From Bradyrhizobium diazoefficiens (GTDB taxonomy: Bacteria; Pseudomonadota; Alphaproteobacteria; Rhizobiales; Xanthobacteraceae), in contig NZ_CP067102.1 in the NCBI RefSeq assembly GCF_016616885.1, positions 3,314,501 to 3,378,500 on the forward strand: a DNA stretch of 64,000 bases, read 5' to 3'. This document shows, one piece after another, positions 44,922 to 53,184 of the stretch; the first letter of the stretch is position 1, and the number at the start of each line of letters is the position of its first letter. Under the pieces are notes generated by a model. The model was not told where the DNA came from, did not search any database, and saw only the letters and a program-made list of their open reading frames with translations. The position numbers and the translations under genes were made by a program.

Positions 44922-45090
44922 CGGTGTGCCGTAGGTGGGAAGGCGCGCAGCGCTGTGCCCACCATCTCTCTACGCTGCAACCCACCAATTGGCACCTCCC
45001 AATCCTCGCGATTTCAACTCCCCGTTCACCATCTGGAAACGACCGGCGCTTAGAGTCCTCTCCACCTGCCTTGGGGGGAGGGGCTTTTCC

Positions 45091-45480
45091 ATGGTTTCGA
45101 ACGTCGTCGCGCGCCGTTGCGCGATGTTTTTCTTTGCGCTGTCGGTGTGTGTCGCCGGCGCCCGTCATGTCACCGAAGCCCATGGGGCCGGCGCGTTTGC
45201 CGTCGGCAAGTGCGGCGCCTATGGCCAGGCCTATGATTATGGCGCCGAGCACGAGGCGCGTGCCGCTGCACAAAAGCAGTGCAAGGGCGACTGCACGACG
45301 GTGACGATGAAGCGCGCCTGTGCGGCGATGTCGGTCGATATGGCCAACCCCTGCGGCGCCTATGGCTATGCCGTGAAGCCGAAGATCTCGGCCACGCTCA
45401 ACGCTGCCACGCGTGAATGCTACAAATATGGCGGCAAGGAATGCGTGATCCGCGCCTGGGCCTGCGACGCCAAGGGCTAA
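45091..45480 (+). CDS. Secreted DUF4189-like protein
   Basis: 129 residues. N-terminal signal (CAMFFFALSVCVAGARHVTEA) and then a Cys-rich domain repeating the pattern 'CGAYGxAxDYGxxxxAxxxAxxxC' twice, ending CVIRAWACDAKG, typical of DUF4189. Six Cys in the mature part could form disulfides in the periplasm. GGGGGGAGGGG precedes the ATG at 45091; the in-frame sequence before it is not protein-like. Confidence 0.75.
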   Translation: MVSNVVARRCAMFFFALSVCVAGARHVTEAHGAGAFAVGKCGAYGQAYDYGAEHEARAAAQKQCKGDCTTVTMKRACAAMSVDMANPCGAYGYAVKPKISATLNAATRECYKYGGKECVIRAWACDAKG

Positions 45481-45506
45481 CCAACGGCTAGCGCAGCGAT
45501 GAACCG

Positions 45507-47330
45507 CTAGCGCAGCCATCCCGCGTTGGTTTGCAGCAGTTTTGCCGGTTGCTCCGGCGCGTCCACCGACCACGGCGCCTTGGCCCCAGCGAATTCGGAC
45601 CAGGCCTTGAGCAGACGCGCTTCGATGCCGACCATGGCATGGGCCTGCCAACCGGCGATGGCCGCCGCCGCCATGCCGCTGCCGGTCGAGCCCGCGTCGA
45701 CATCCGCAAGCAGTGACGTCGTCGTCGCCATGTCGTTGTAGACCCCAAGCTCCTGCTGGAGGTCGGCGAGCCTGCGCGAAAATCGCCTTGCGGATTTGCG
45801 CTGCCCGCAGAGCGGAAGCAGGAAGTCGGCGACGTAGCGCAGCTTCTTCGCGGCGAGACGGACACGATGCCGCTCCTCCGTCGGCAGCGACTTGAATCTG
45901 CGGCCACGCTTCAGCACCTTCGCATGCTGCGCCGACAGGATGTTGCGTGCGAAATTGATCGCCGGCTCCGCCAGTTGCGCCAGACCTTCGGGAGCCACCT
46001 CGCTTCGCCAGCCGCGCGCTTCGATCCAGGCGCCGAGCCCGATCACGAAATACTGACATCGCCGGTCGGCGAGGGCGAGGCGCGCCTTGTCGTAGCAGGT
46101 CGCGCGACGTTCGTCAGCGAGCTCACCCAGCGTGTCGAAGCCTGCGACCGACGGGCAGCCATCCGCGACGATCCGCAACGTCTCCTGTCGAAACACGTCC
46201 CAATCACGTGCGCCGGAGAGACTTCCGGCGAGCCACTTCGTCTCGGCGCGCATCAGGTCGAGCTTGTTCAACGACACCACCGACCGCATCAGGTCGAGTG
46301 CGGATCGCAGGCGCCGCAGCGCGACACGAAGCTGATGCATCCCCTCGGGATCGCGCCCGTCCTCGGCGGCGGGCAACGACTGCAGCAGATGCAAAAGACA
46401 GGAGCGCAGGATCTCGGAAAATGCTTCATCGAGCGATGTCGATGGATCGAGACGAAGCTTTGGCGGCTTCGGTGCCCGTGGCGGCGTATCGGCCGCCAGG
46501 TCAAAACCGCGTGCCGATTTGGTCCGGATCGAAGGTTTCACCGAACCATGCTCGGCGAGCCGCAGCGCCAACTCCCAGACGGCGGACGGGCTGCCGCTCT
46601 TGAGCTCCAGCTCGATCTCGCTGACCGGCAGCGAGCGATCGCCGGATGTGAGGAGTCCGTGATCGAAGGCGACCTCGATGGTACCGGACGGCAAGTTGAC
46701 GAGGCGCTGATGCCGGTGGATGTCGCTGCTGAAGACGGCTTCGACGGGGTGACGTTCGAGATCGGCGCGCAGCTTGTCTGAAACCAGCGGCATGGCCAGC
46801 GCGATGTCCGGCGTCGTCGACGGGACCGCTGCCTCCCACTCGCCGCGGCGCAGTGGATCGTTGCCGAATTCAGATTTTACCGTCTGCGTGAATCGCGCGC
46901 CGCTCTGGCGAACCCTGAAGCTGAAACCGTCGCGCCGAAGCGCGCGCTTGGGTGTGTCGTAATACACGGCCTTGAGACGCTTGCGCGTCCCCTTGTTGCG
47001 CGCATTGGCCGCGATGATCGGCGCATCGTTGAAATCCGCCAAGCGATCGGAAGCCACGATCAGCTTGAGTTCGATTTCGGCGGCGTGAGGCGCGGCATCG
47101 CGGGAAGGCGCGCTTTCCGGCGCACGAGCTTCATCAGCAGGGAGGTCAGCCAGAACAGACTCATTGTGCGAAGACGCGTTGTCAGGGAACGCGGAACCGG
47201 GCGCGTCATCAGCAGCGGGAACAACGAAACTGCTGGATTTCTTCCCGTCATCGGGGATCGAATGTCCGTTGGCCTTCGCAAGCCGTTGTACGGGGTCGAG
47301 GGCTCGCTTGATCGCGCCAGTTTCGGACAT
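45507..47330 (-). CDS. CYTH-CHAD domain protein
   Basis: 607 residues. A disordered N-terminal 80 residues precedes a CYTH domain beginning EIELKLIVASDRLADF (ExExK-type motif, about 85-90) and running to about 290, with an RAPKPPKLRLDP linker, then a CHAD domain to the C-terminus with repeated helices rich in conserved Lys, Arg and His (MHQLRVALRRLRSALDLMR; HRVRLAAKKLRYVADF). CYTH enzymes act on triphosphates and CHAD binds polyphosphate. The ATG at 47330 is preferred over an in-frame opening 39 codons upstream. Confidence 0.88.
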   Translation of the reverse strand: MSETGAIKRALDPVQRLAKANGHSIPDDGKKSSSFVVPAADDAPGSAFPDNASSHNESVLADLPADEARAPESAPSRDAAPHAAEIELKLIVASDRLADFNDAPIIAANARNKGTRKRLKAVYYDTPKRALRRDGFSFRVRQSGARFTQTVKSEFGNDPLRRGEWEAAVPSTTPDIALAMPLVSDKLRADLERHPVEAVFSSDIHRHQRLVNLPSGTIEVAFDHGLLTSGDRSLPVSEIELELKSGSPSAVWELALRLAEHGSVKPSIRTKSARGFDLAADTPPRAPKPPKLRLDPSTSLDEAFSEILRSCLLHLLQSLPAAEDGRDPEGMHQLRVALRRLRSALDLMRSVVSLNKLDLMRAETKWLAGSLSGARDWDVFRQETLRIVADGCPSVAGFDTLGELADERRATCYDKARLALADRRCQYFVIGLGAWIEARGWRSEVAPEGLAQLAEPAINFARNILSAQHAKVLKRGRRFKSLPTEERHRVRLAAKKLRYVADFLLPLCGQRKSARRFSRRLADLQQELGVYNDMATTTSLLADVDAGSTGSGMAAAAIAGWQAHAMVGIEARLLKAWSEFAGAKAPWSVDAPEQPAKLLQTNAGWLR

Positions 47331-47531
47331 GCTCAGTTTATGACAGTTCGGTGACAGACCGCCGACGTATACCCGACTTGACTCGCGAGGAGAAGCGCAG
47401 CCGGTCGCATCTCCATTGAAATTTCCGCGCTGTGATCGATGGGTCAATCCGGGTTACGTTCGTGTCCGCCGCTGGCGAGCGAGGAATTATCTTTTCTTTC
47501 CCGACGCTTGGATATGTGTTGGGGAGAATTC

Positions 47532-47942
47532 ATGCAGTTCGACACCAAGATTGCCGTTGTCATTCGCAACGATCTTCCGGCCTGGCAGAAGCTCAATGTC
47601 GCATCGTTCCTGACGAGCGGCGTCGCGGCCGCCTTTCCGGAATGCATCGGTGAAGCCTATGAAGACGCATCAGAAACGAAATATCTTGCGCTGATCGGAC
47701 AGCCGATCCTGATCTACGGTGCCGATGGTCCGGCCTTGTCGCGCGCACTCGATCGTGCGCTCACGCGCAACGTCACGCCGGCGGTCTATACCGAGGACAT
47801 GTTCAAGACCACGCATGATGCCGCGAATCGCGAAGCGGTGAAGGCGGTTTCGCGTACCGATCTCAATCTCGTCGGCATCGCGATGCGCGCCGAGCGCAAG
47901 GTGATCGACAAGATTGTTGACGGTTTGAAGTTCCATAGCTGA
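47532..47942 (+). CDS. DUF2000-family protein
   Basis: 136 residues. Reads MQFDTKIAVVIRNDLPAWQK, then NVASFLTSGVAA, KYLALIGQPILIYGAD and ALDRALTRNVTPAVYTEDMF, typical of DUF2000. GGGGAG precedes the ATG at 47532. Biochemical function unknown; the fold is a compact alpha/beta domain. It is divergent from the CYTH-CHAD gene across 200 bases. Confidence 0.85.
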   Translation: MQFDTKIAVVIRNDLPAWQKLNVASFLTSGVAAAFPECIGEAYEDASETKYLALIGQPILIYGADGPALSRALDRALTRNVTPAVYTEDMFKTTHDAANREAVKAVSRTDLNLVGIAMRAERKVIDKIVDGLKFHS

Positions 47943-47964
47943 AGGCAAGTGCTGGTTGTTTTCA

Positions 47965-48009
47965 CCTCTCCCGCTTGCGGGAGAGGTCGGCCCCGCAAGC
48001 GGGAGAGGG
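47965..48009. repeat. Small inverted repeat, 'cctctcccgc' type
   Basis: A perfect hairpin CCTCTCCCGC-TT-GCGGGAGAGG is followed by CCGCAAGCGGGAGAGGG, which can also pair with the first arm. It lies between converging genes, so it could also terminate transcription. Confidence 0.7.
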
Positions 48010-48037
48010 AGCGCACCTCGCGTGCGGCCTCAAACGC

Positions 48038-48451
48038 TCAGCCCGGCGGCATTGTCTCGAATTTGGTCAGGCTGGAATCGAGATGATCCCAGTCATATGC
48101 GCGCGCCGCGTAGGTGACCGCTTGCGGCTTGTAGCGGGCGGGCTCGTCGAGACTCGCGGCGCGGATGGTGAAAATGTCGGGCATCGCTGCGAAGGTCATG
48201 TAAACGGCCAGGCCGCATGTGGGGCAGAAGGCGCGCGTCTTCACGTTGCCGCTGTCGCCGACCATGTCCCACGTCTTGGCCTCGCCCGCCACGGTGACGC
48301 CGGCGCGCGCGAAGGTGGCGTAGGAGCCGTGGCCGCTGCCGCTTTCACGCTGGCAGTCCCGGCACTGGCAGTGGTTGGCGAACAGGGGCTCGCTCGTGAT
48401 CGAATAGCGGACCGCGCCGCAGGCGCAGCCGCCGGTATAGGGCTTATCCAT
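48038..48451 (-). CDS. GFA-family zinc protein (glutathione-dependent formaldehyde-activating type)
   Basis: 137 residues with the GFA zinc ligands: GGCACGAVRY, HCQCRDCQRESG and TRAFCPTCGLAVYM. Members often bind zinc and add glutathione-linked one-carbon units, but many have no tested function. GGAG lies eight bases before the ATG at 48451. It starts 12 bases after the SRPBCC gene and belongs to the ArsR-led operon. Confidence 0.88.
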   Translation of the reverse strand: MDKPYTGGCACGAVRYSITSEPLFANHCQCRDCQRESGSGHGSYATFARAGVTVAGEAKTWDMVGDSGNVKTRAFCPTCGLAVYMTFAAMPDIFTIRAASLDEPARYKPQAVTYAARAYDWDHLDSSLTKFETMPPG

Positions 48452-48463
48452 CGTGATCACTCC

Positions 48464-48940
48464 TTAACTGTCTTCGCCGCTGATCTCGTCGAGCTGCCGG
48501 ACGACCTTCTTCCAGCCGCCGCTCATCACGGTGAAGGCGCTCTCGTTCCTGGGCATGACGAAACCCGCGTGAACCAGCTGGATTCGTGTGCCGGCTTCGA
48601 CTGGGCTGAGGGACCACGTCACGACGGTGTCGAGCGGCGCGCCATACCCGGTATTGCGCTCATCGCCGCCCTTCCAGGCGTAGACGAGACGCCGGTTCGC
48701 GATGACCTCCAGAACCCGGCAATGGATGACGCCGTCCCAGTTGCCACCCGGCGTCGTCTGGAACGTGAAGGCTTTGCCTTCGATGGCCTCAAAACCGGTT
48801 GGCTTCATCAGCCAGCGCGCGATCAATTGCGCGCTGGTCAGTACCTTCCAGACCGTCTCGGGCGCATGAGGGACCACCTCGTCGATGACGATGTCCCGCA
48901 TCTTGTCTTGGGTCTCGGCTTTCAGCTCGGCTGCACTCAT
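48464..48940 (-). CDS. SRPBCC/AHSA1-family protein
   Basis: 158 residues. Helix-grip fold with RDIVIDEVVPHAPETVWKVL, RWLMKPTGFEAIEGKAFTF and the terminal helix SGGWKKVVRQLDEI. These proteins bind small hydrophobic ligands. Pairing of an ArsR regulator with an AHSA1 protein is common in bacteria, and the start overlaps the ArsR stop by four bases. Confidence 0.88.
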   Translation of the reverse strand: MSAAELKAETQDKMRDIVIDEVVPHAPETVWKVLTSAQLIARWLMKPTGFEAIEGKAFTFQTTPGGNWDGVIHCRVLEVIANRRLVYAWKGGDERNTGYGAPLDTVVTWSLSPVEAGTRIQLVHAGFVMPRNESAFTVMSGGWKKVVRQLDEISGEDS

Positions 48941-49272
48941 GGGTCGATCTCCTTCAAGAGGTCACGCAGGTTCTCGAAGCGCTCGCGCCAGAAGACACCG
49001 TAATGATCCATCCAGGTGACCAACGGCTCGAGGCCTTGCGGGGCGGCGCGGTAGTAGACGTTGCGGCCCTCGGCGCGCTCGGCGACGAGGCCGGCCTGCT
49101 TCAACGATTTCAAATGCTGCGAGATCGCACCCTGCGTCACGCCGCTGCCGCGCGTGAGCTCGGCGACGCTGATCTCCTTGCTATCGAAGACGCGCTCGTA
49201 CACCGCGCGGCGGGTCGGATCGGCGAGGGCGCGCATCACGGCGGTGACGGGATTAGGGGCGATTTCGATCAT
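48937..49272 (-). CDS. ArsR-family transcriptional repressor
   Basis: 111 residues with a winged helix-turn-helix: MRALADPTRRAVYERVF, then VAELTRGSGVTQGAISQHL (recognition helix) and GLVAERAEGRNVYYR at the wing. No Cys metal site is evident, so it is not a typical arsenic sensor but closer to the SdpR-type. The ATG at 49272 is used; a TTG three codons earlier would overlap the operator. The start lies eight bases from two matching palindromes, so autorepression is likely. Confidence 0.9.
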   Translation of the reverse strand: MIEIAPNPVTAVMRALADPTRRAVYERVFDSKEISVAELTRGSGVTQGAISQHLKSLKQAGLVAERAEGRNVYYRAAPQGLEPLVTWMDHYGVFWRERFENLRDLLKEIDP

Positions 49273-49280
49273 GTCGATCA

Positions 49281-49314
49281 ATTAGCAGGCGCTAATTCAT
49301 TAGTCAATACTAAT
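49281..49314. promoter_or_regulatory. Tandem operator of the ArsR operon
   Basis: Two 16-base palindromes of form ATTAG-N6-CTAAT, at 49281-49296 (spacer CAGGCG) and 49299-49314 (spacer TCAATA), stand 18 bases apart, roughly two helical turns. They lie immediately upstream of the ArsR start. Conserved arms with different spacers are what a dimeric repressor site looks like. Confidence 0.8.
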
Positions 49315-49351
49315 TCATCAGCATGTCCCGAGCTGGGGATATCGGTTGACT

Positions 49352-49371
49352 ATGACTGACTAGTCAGTCAT
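49352..49371. promoter_or_regulatory. Operator of the TetR exporter operon
   Basis: A perfect 20-base palindrome, ATGACTGACTAGTCAGTCAT, lies nine bases before the TetR start codon. This is the classic site and place for autorepression by a TetR dimer. Confidence 0.85.
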
Positions 49372-49380
49372 AAATAATCA

Positions 49381-50067
49381 ATGACAAAGAACCCCACCAA
49401 AGCGGCGGCGGCCAAAACACCAAAGCCCAAGCCGGACGCAGGCGGAGAAGCCACCGCACCGGCGTCGAACCGTGCGATGCGCGCGGCGGAGCGGCGCGAC
49501 GCGATCGTCGAGGCGGCGATGGAGGAATTCATCGCGCGCGGCTTTGCCGCGACGCGGCTCGACGACATTGCGAAGCGCGCGGGCGTCGCGAAGGGCACGA
49601 TCTATCTGCACTTCAAAGACAAGGAATCGATGTTCGAGGAGCTGGTGCGCACGGTGATTGTGCCTGTCGTGGCGAAGCTGAATGCGCTGCCGCCACCAAC
49701 CGGCTCGGTGCGCGATCTCGTCGAAGCCTTTGCCGGCAACTTCCTGAAAGAGGTCATCGGCACACGCCGCGGCGATCTCGTGCGCCTGATCGTTGCGGAA
49801 GGACCGCGCTTTCCGGCCGTCGCCGATTTCTACTACCGCGAGGTGGTTTCGCGCGGGATCGCCGGCATGCGCGCGCTGATCGAGCTCGGCATTGCCCGCG
49901 GCGAGATCCGCGAGAAGGACCTTGCGCGCTATCCGCAGATCCTGGTCGCGCCGGCGATGATCGCGGTGATCTGGCAAAGCCTGTTTGAGCGGCACGCGCC
50001 GCTGGACGCGCAGGACATGCTGCGCGTCCATCTCGATTTGATTTTTGGCGAACGGAGGACGACATGA
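49381..50067 (+). CDS. TetR/AcrR-family repressor of the exporter operon
   Basis: 228 residues. A Lys/Ala/Pro-rich N-terminal extension of about 32 residues precedes the helix-turn-helix (RRDAIVEAAMEEFIARGFAA, then DIAKRAGVAKGTIYLHFKDK). The rest is a helical ligand domain. No ribosome-binding site lies between the operator and this ATG, so translation may start leaderless or at Met33. The HlyD gene overlaps its end by four bases. It probably represses the whole efflux operon and is released by the exported compound. Confidence 0.9.
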   Translation: MTKNPTKAAAAKTPKPKPDAGGEATAPASNRAMRAAERRDAIVEAAMEEFIARGFAATRLDDIAKRAGVAKGTIYLHFKDKESMFEELVRTVIVPVVAKLNALPPPTGSVRDLVEAFAGNFLKEVIGTRRGDLVRLIVAEGPRFPAVADFYYREVVSRGIAGMRALIELGIARGEIREKDLARYPQILVAPAMIAVIWQSLFERHAPLDAQDMLRVHLDLIFGERRTT

Positions 50068-50981
50068 GGTCGTCGCGAACCATCTCTCACCTCATCCTGA
50101 GGAGCGCGGAACGCGCGTCTCGAAGGATGCAGGCCCGGCTGTGGCTTCTCGCCCTTCGAGACGCCGCTTCTCGGCTCCTCAGGGTGAGGGATAGACAGCA
50201 ATGTCTGCCGCGCCTCTGTTCGATCGCGGTTCTGGTCCTCACAACCGCGCTCGCCGGCTGCAATGAGAAGCGCGATCCCGGTTTCCAGGGCTGGGTCGAG
50301 GCCGACATGATCTATGTCAGCCCGGACGAGGCCGGCCGGGTGACGAAGCTGAACGTCCGCGAGGGCGACACGGTGAAGGTCGGCGATCACCTCTATTCGG
50401 TCGACGACGATCTCCAGCTTGCCGATCTCAACCAGACCAAGGCGACGCTGGCGAACGCGCAGCAGACCCATGATCGCGCGGAGTCGCTGAGAAAGACCGG
50501 CTCCGGTACGCAGGCGTCGCTCGATTCCGCCGTCTCGGACCTGCGGGTTGCGGAAGCGCGGGTGGTGACCTCGGAGACTCGACTGGCACGGCGCAAGGGC
50601 TTTGCGCCGGTTGCCGGCACCATCCAGCAGATTTACTTCCGGGAGGGCGAGATGGTGGCTGCGCAACGGCCGGTGCTCTCGATCATGCCGCCGGGCAACA
50701 TGAAGCTGCGCTTCTTCGTGCCGGAAACGGAGCTGCCGAAATTGTCGATTGGTGACGAGGTGCGGGTTGCCTGCGACAATTGCGCCGCCGATCTCACCGC
50801 AAAGATCTATTTCATCGCGACCTCGGCCGAATACACGCCGCCCGTGATCTACAGCCTCGAAGAGCGCAACAAGCTCGTCTATTTGATCCAGGCGCGGCCG
50901 TCGCGGCCCGACGCGCTTCGCGTGGGGCAACCGATCAACGTCTATCTCAATCCCAAAACTCCGGTAGCGGACAAGCGATGA
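50064..50981 (+). CDS. HlyD-type periplasmic adaptor lipoprotein, start uncertain
   Basis: 305 residues as read from the ATG at 50064, which has GGAGG five bases upstream and overlaps the TetR stop. Residues 10-42 are encoded by a dispersed repeat. A lipoprotein signal (CSIAVLVLTTALAGC) has its lipid Cys at 66, too far in for a normal signal. From the in-frame GTG at 50184 the Cys would be residue 26, an ideal length. After it come a lipoyl-like domain (WVEADMIYVSPDEAGRV, LNVREGDTVKVGDHLYSVD), a coiled-coil hairpin and beta-barrel (IYFREGEMVAAQRPV). It links the ABC exporter to the outer membrane. Confidence 0.85.
   Translation: MRSSRTISHLILRSAERASRRMQARLWLLALRDAASRLLRVRDRQQCLPRLCSIAVLVLTTALAGCNEKRDPGFQGWVEADMIYVSPDEAGRVTKLNVREGDTVKVGDHLYSVDDDLQLADLNQTKATLANAQQTHDRAESLRKTGSGTQASLDSAVSDLRVAEARVVTSETRLARRKGFAPVAGTIQQIYFREGEMVAAQRPVLSIMPPGNMKLRFFVPETELPKLSIGDEVRVACDNCAADLTAKIYFIATSAEYTPPVIYSLEERNKLVYLIQARPSRPDALRVGQPINVYLNPKTPVADKR
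50090..50189. repeat. Dispersed inverted repeat inside the HlyD coding region
   Basis: Arms CCTCATCCTGAGGAGC (50090-50105) and GCTCCTCAGGGTGAGG (50174-50189) differ at one position and enclose about 70 bases with an inner CTCGAAGG/CCTTCGAG pair. This type I recall as common in Bradyrhizobium intergenic DNA. Here it lies in an open reading frame without breaking it. Confidence 0.85.
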
Positions 50982-51913
50982 ACGCCGGCAACGATATCGC
51001 GATCGACGTCAAGGGGCTGACTAAATCGTTCGGCGGCCGCGAGGTCGTGCACGATCTGTCGATGCAGGTGAAGCGCGGCTCGATCTACGGCTTTCTCGGG
51101 CCGAACGGCTCCGGCAAGACCACGACCATCCGCATCCTCTGCGGCCTGCTCACGCCCGACAGCGGCGAGGGCACCTGCCTCGGCTACGACATCCTGAAGG
51201 ACGCCGACAAGATCAAGCGCCAGGTCGGCTACATGACCCAGCGATTCAGCCTGTACCAGGACCTGTCCGTGCGCGAGAATCTCGAATTCGTCGCGCGACT
51301 GTATGGCCTCGTCGACGCACGCGGTGCGGCACGCGACATGATCAAGCGGCTCGGCTTGTCGGGGCGCGAGGAGCAGCTTGCCGGCGAGCTCTCCGGTGGC
51401 TGGAAGCAGCGCCTGGCGCTCGGGGCCTGCACGCTGCCCAGTCCAAAACTGTTGCTGCTGGACGAGCCGACCGCCGGCGTCGATCCCAAGGCGCGGCGCG
51501 ATTTCTGGAACGAGATCCATGCGCTCGCCGCCGAAGGGCTCACCGTGCTGGTCTCGACCCATTACATGGACGAGGCCGAGCGCTGCCACGAGATCGCCTA
51601 CATCGCCTACGGCCATCTGCTGACGCATGGCACGGTGGAGGAGGTGATCGCGGGATCTGCGCTCACGACCTACACCGTAACAGGCGAGGATTTGAACGAC
51701 CTCACGGGCGCGCTCACCGGCAAGCCCGGTGTCGACATGGTGGCGCCGTTCGGCACCTCGCTGCACGTCTCCGGGCGCGACGTCGCCGCGCTCGAGGCCA
51801 GCATCGCGCCGTGGCGCGACAAGAGCGGTCTGCGCTGGCACAAATCGGCGCCCTCGCTGGAGGACGTGTTCATCGAGCTGATGGGCCGATCCAAGGACAA
51901 TTTTGAAGGATAG
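50978..51913 (+). CDS. ABC transporter ATPase of an ABC-2 exporter
   Basis: 311 residues. Walker A GPNGSGKTT, signature LSGGWKQRLALGA, Walker B LLLLDEPTAGVDP and H-loop STHYMDEAERC; the C-terminal 90 residues are the usual DUF4162-like extension. One ATPase domain only, so a homodimer is expected. The start overlaps the HlyD stop (ATGA). It drives the permease encoded next. Confidence 0.93.
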   Translation: MNAGNDIAIDVKGLTKSFGGREVVHDLSMQVKRGSIYGFLGPNGSGKTTTIRILCGLLTPDSGEGTCLGYDILKDADKIKRQVGYMTQRFSLYQDLSVRENLEFVARLYGLVDARGAARDMIKRLGLSGREEQLAGELSGGWKQRLALGACTLPSPKLLLLDEPTAGVDPKARRDFWNEIHALAAEGLTVLVSTHYMDEAERCHEIAYIAYGHLLTHGTVEEVIAGSALTTYTVTGEDLNDLTGALTGKPGVDMVAPFGTSLHVSGRDVAALEASIAPWRDKSGLRWHKSAPSLEDVFIELMGRSKDNFEG

Positions 51914-51918
51914 TTCCA

Positions 51919-53082
51919 ATGAGCGCCGTCGATCGTATCGCGCCAGCGCATGAAATCCGGGAGCGCTTCGGCTTCTGGAAGCGCTCCTATGCGATGCTGG
52001 TCAAGGAGTTCATCCAGCTCAGGCGCGACCGCGTCTCGTTCGCGATGATCGTGATGCTGCCGGTGATGCAGCTGTTGCTGTTCGGCTATGCCATCAACAC
52101 CACGCCGCACAATCTGCCGAGCGCCGTGCTGCTCCAGGAAGATTCCGACCTCGCCCGCTCGGTGTTGAAGGCGATGGAGAACACCGCCTATTTCCGCTTC
52201 ATCTACGAGGTGCACGACGTCGACGATTTCGACAACCTCTTGAAGTCCGGCAAGGTGCTGTTCGGCGTCGAGATCCCCCGCGGCTTCGAGCGCGCGGTGC
52301 GGCGCGGCGACAAGCCTGCGCTCTTGGTCGCGGCCGATGCTACCGATCCGGTCGCGGCGAGCGCCGCGCTCGGCTCGCTTGGTATGCTCGTGCAGACCGC
52401 GCTCGCGCACGATCTCTATATCGGCAATCCCCCCGAGATGCCGTTCGAGATCCGGGCGCATGCCCGCTACAATCCGGCCGCGAACTCTAGCCTCAACATC
52501 GTGCCCGGCCTGGTCGGCACCATTCTCACCATGACCATGCTGATCTTCACCGCGCTCTCGGTGACGCGCGAGGTCGAGCGCGGCACCATGGAGGCCCTGT
52601 TATCCATGCCGATCAAGCCGGTCGAGGTGATGTTCGGCAAGATCATCCCCTACGTGCTGGTCGGCTTCATCCAGGCCTTCCTCATCATCGGCATCGGCGT
52701 GCTGCTGTTCAGCGTGCCTCTGTTCGGCAACGTTCTCCTGCTGGCGCTGCTCTCGACGCTGTTCATCGCCACCAATCTGTCGATCGGCTACACGATCTCG
52801 ACGCTGGTGCAGAACCAGCTCCAGGCCATGCAGATGTCGATGATGTTCTTCCTGCCGAGCATCCTGCTGTCCGGCTTCATGTTCCCGTTCGCGGGCATGC
52901 CGGTCTGGGCGCAATATGTCGGCGAGTGCCTGCCGTTGACGCATTATCTGCGCATCGTCCGCGCCATCATGCTGAAGGGGGCGACCATGCAGAACCTGCG
53001 TTACGATACGCTGGCGCTGGCCGCCCTGATGCTGGTCGCCATGACCATCGCGGTGACGCGCTTCCGCCGCACGCTGGATTGA
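51919..53082 (+). CDS. ABC-2-type permease of the exporter
   Basis: 387 residues. One helix near the N-terminus (FAMIVMLPVMQLLLFGYAIN), a large periplasmic domain (about 60-190), then five helices including IVPGLVGTILTMTMLIFTAL and the conserved EVERGTMEALLSMPIKPVEVM loop that contacts the ATPase. The layout is YbhS/YbhR-like. Together with the ATPase and HlyD lipoprotein it should export a drug or other toxic compound under TetR control. It starts five bases after the ATPase gene. Confidence 0.92.
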   Translation: MSAVDRIAPAHEIRERFGFWKRSYAMLVKEFIQLRRDRVSFAMIVMLPVMQLLLFGYAINTTPHNLPSAVLLQEDSDLARSVLKAMENTAYFRFIYEVHDVDDFDNLLKSGKVLFGVEIPRGFERAVRRGDKPALLVAADATDPVAASAALGSLGMLVQTALAHDLYIGNPPEMPFEIRAHARYNPAANSSLNIVPGLVGTILTMTMLIFTALSVTREVERGTMEALLSMPIKPVEVMFGKIIPYVLVGFIQAFLIIGIGVLLFSVPLFGNVLLLALLSTLFIATNLSIGYTISTLVQNQLQAMQMSMMFFLPSILLSGFMFPFAGMPVWAQYVGECLPLTHYLRIVRAIMLKGATMQNLRYDTLALAALMLVAMTIAVTRFRRTLD

Positions 53083-53097
53083 GGCACAATAGCTGAC

Positions 53098-53176
53098 GTC
53101 ATTCCGGGGCACGCGAAGCGTGAACCCGGAATCTCGAGATTCCGGGTTCGATGCTGTCGCGTCGCCCCGGAACGAC
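53098..53176. repeat. Dispersed palindromic repeat, 'cattccggggc' family, copy 4
   Basis: GTCATTCCGGGGCACGCG at one end, CGCCCCGGAACGAC at the other, inner AACCCGGAA/TTCCGGGTT palindrome. It fills almost the whole 102-base gap between the permease and the cyclase. Confidence 0.9.
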
Positions 53177-53184
53177 CTGGGGGA

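Noticed and set aside
47965..48009. CRISPR-like repeats
   Set aside because: There are only two partial units with no regular spacers; it is a simple inverted repeat.
48937..49272. Arsenic-responsive regulator
   Set aside because: No ELCVC-type metal motif is present and no ars genes are adjacent; the partner is an AHSA1 protein.
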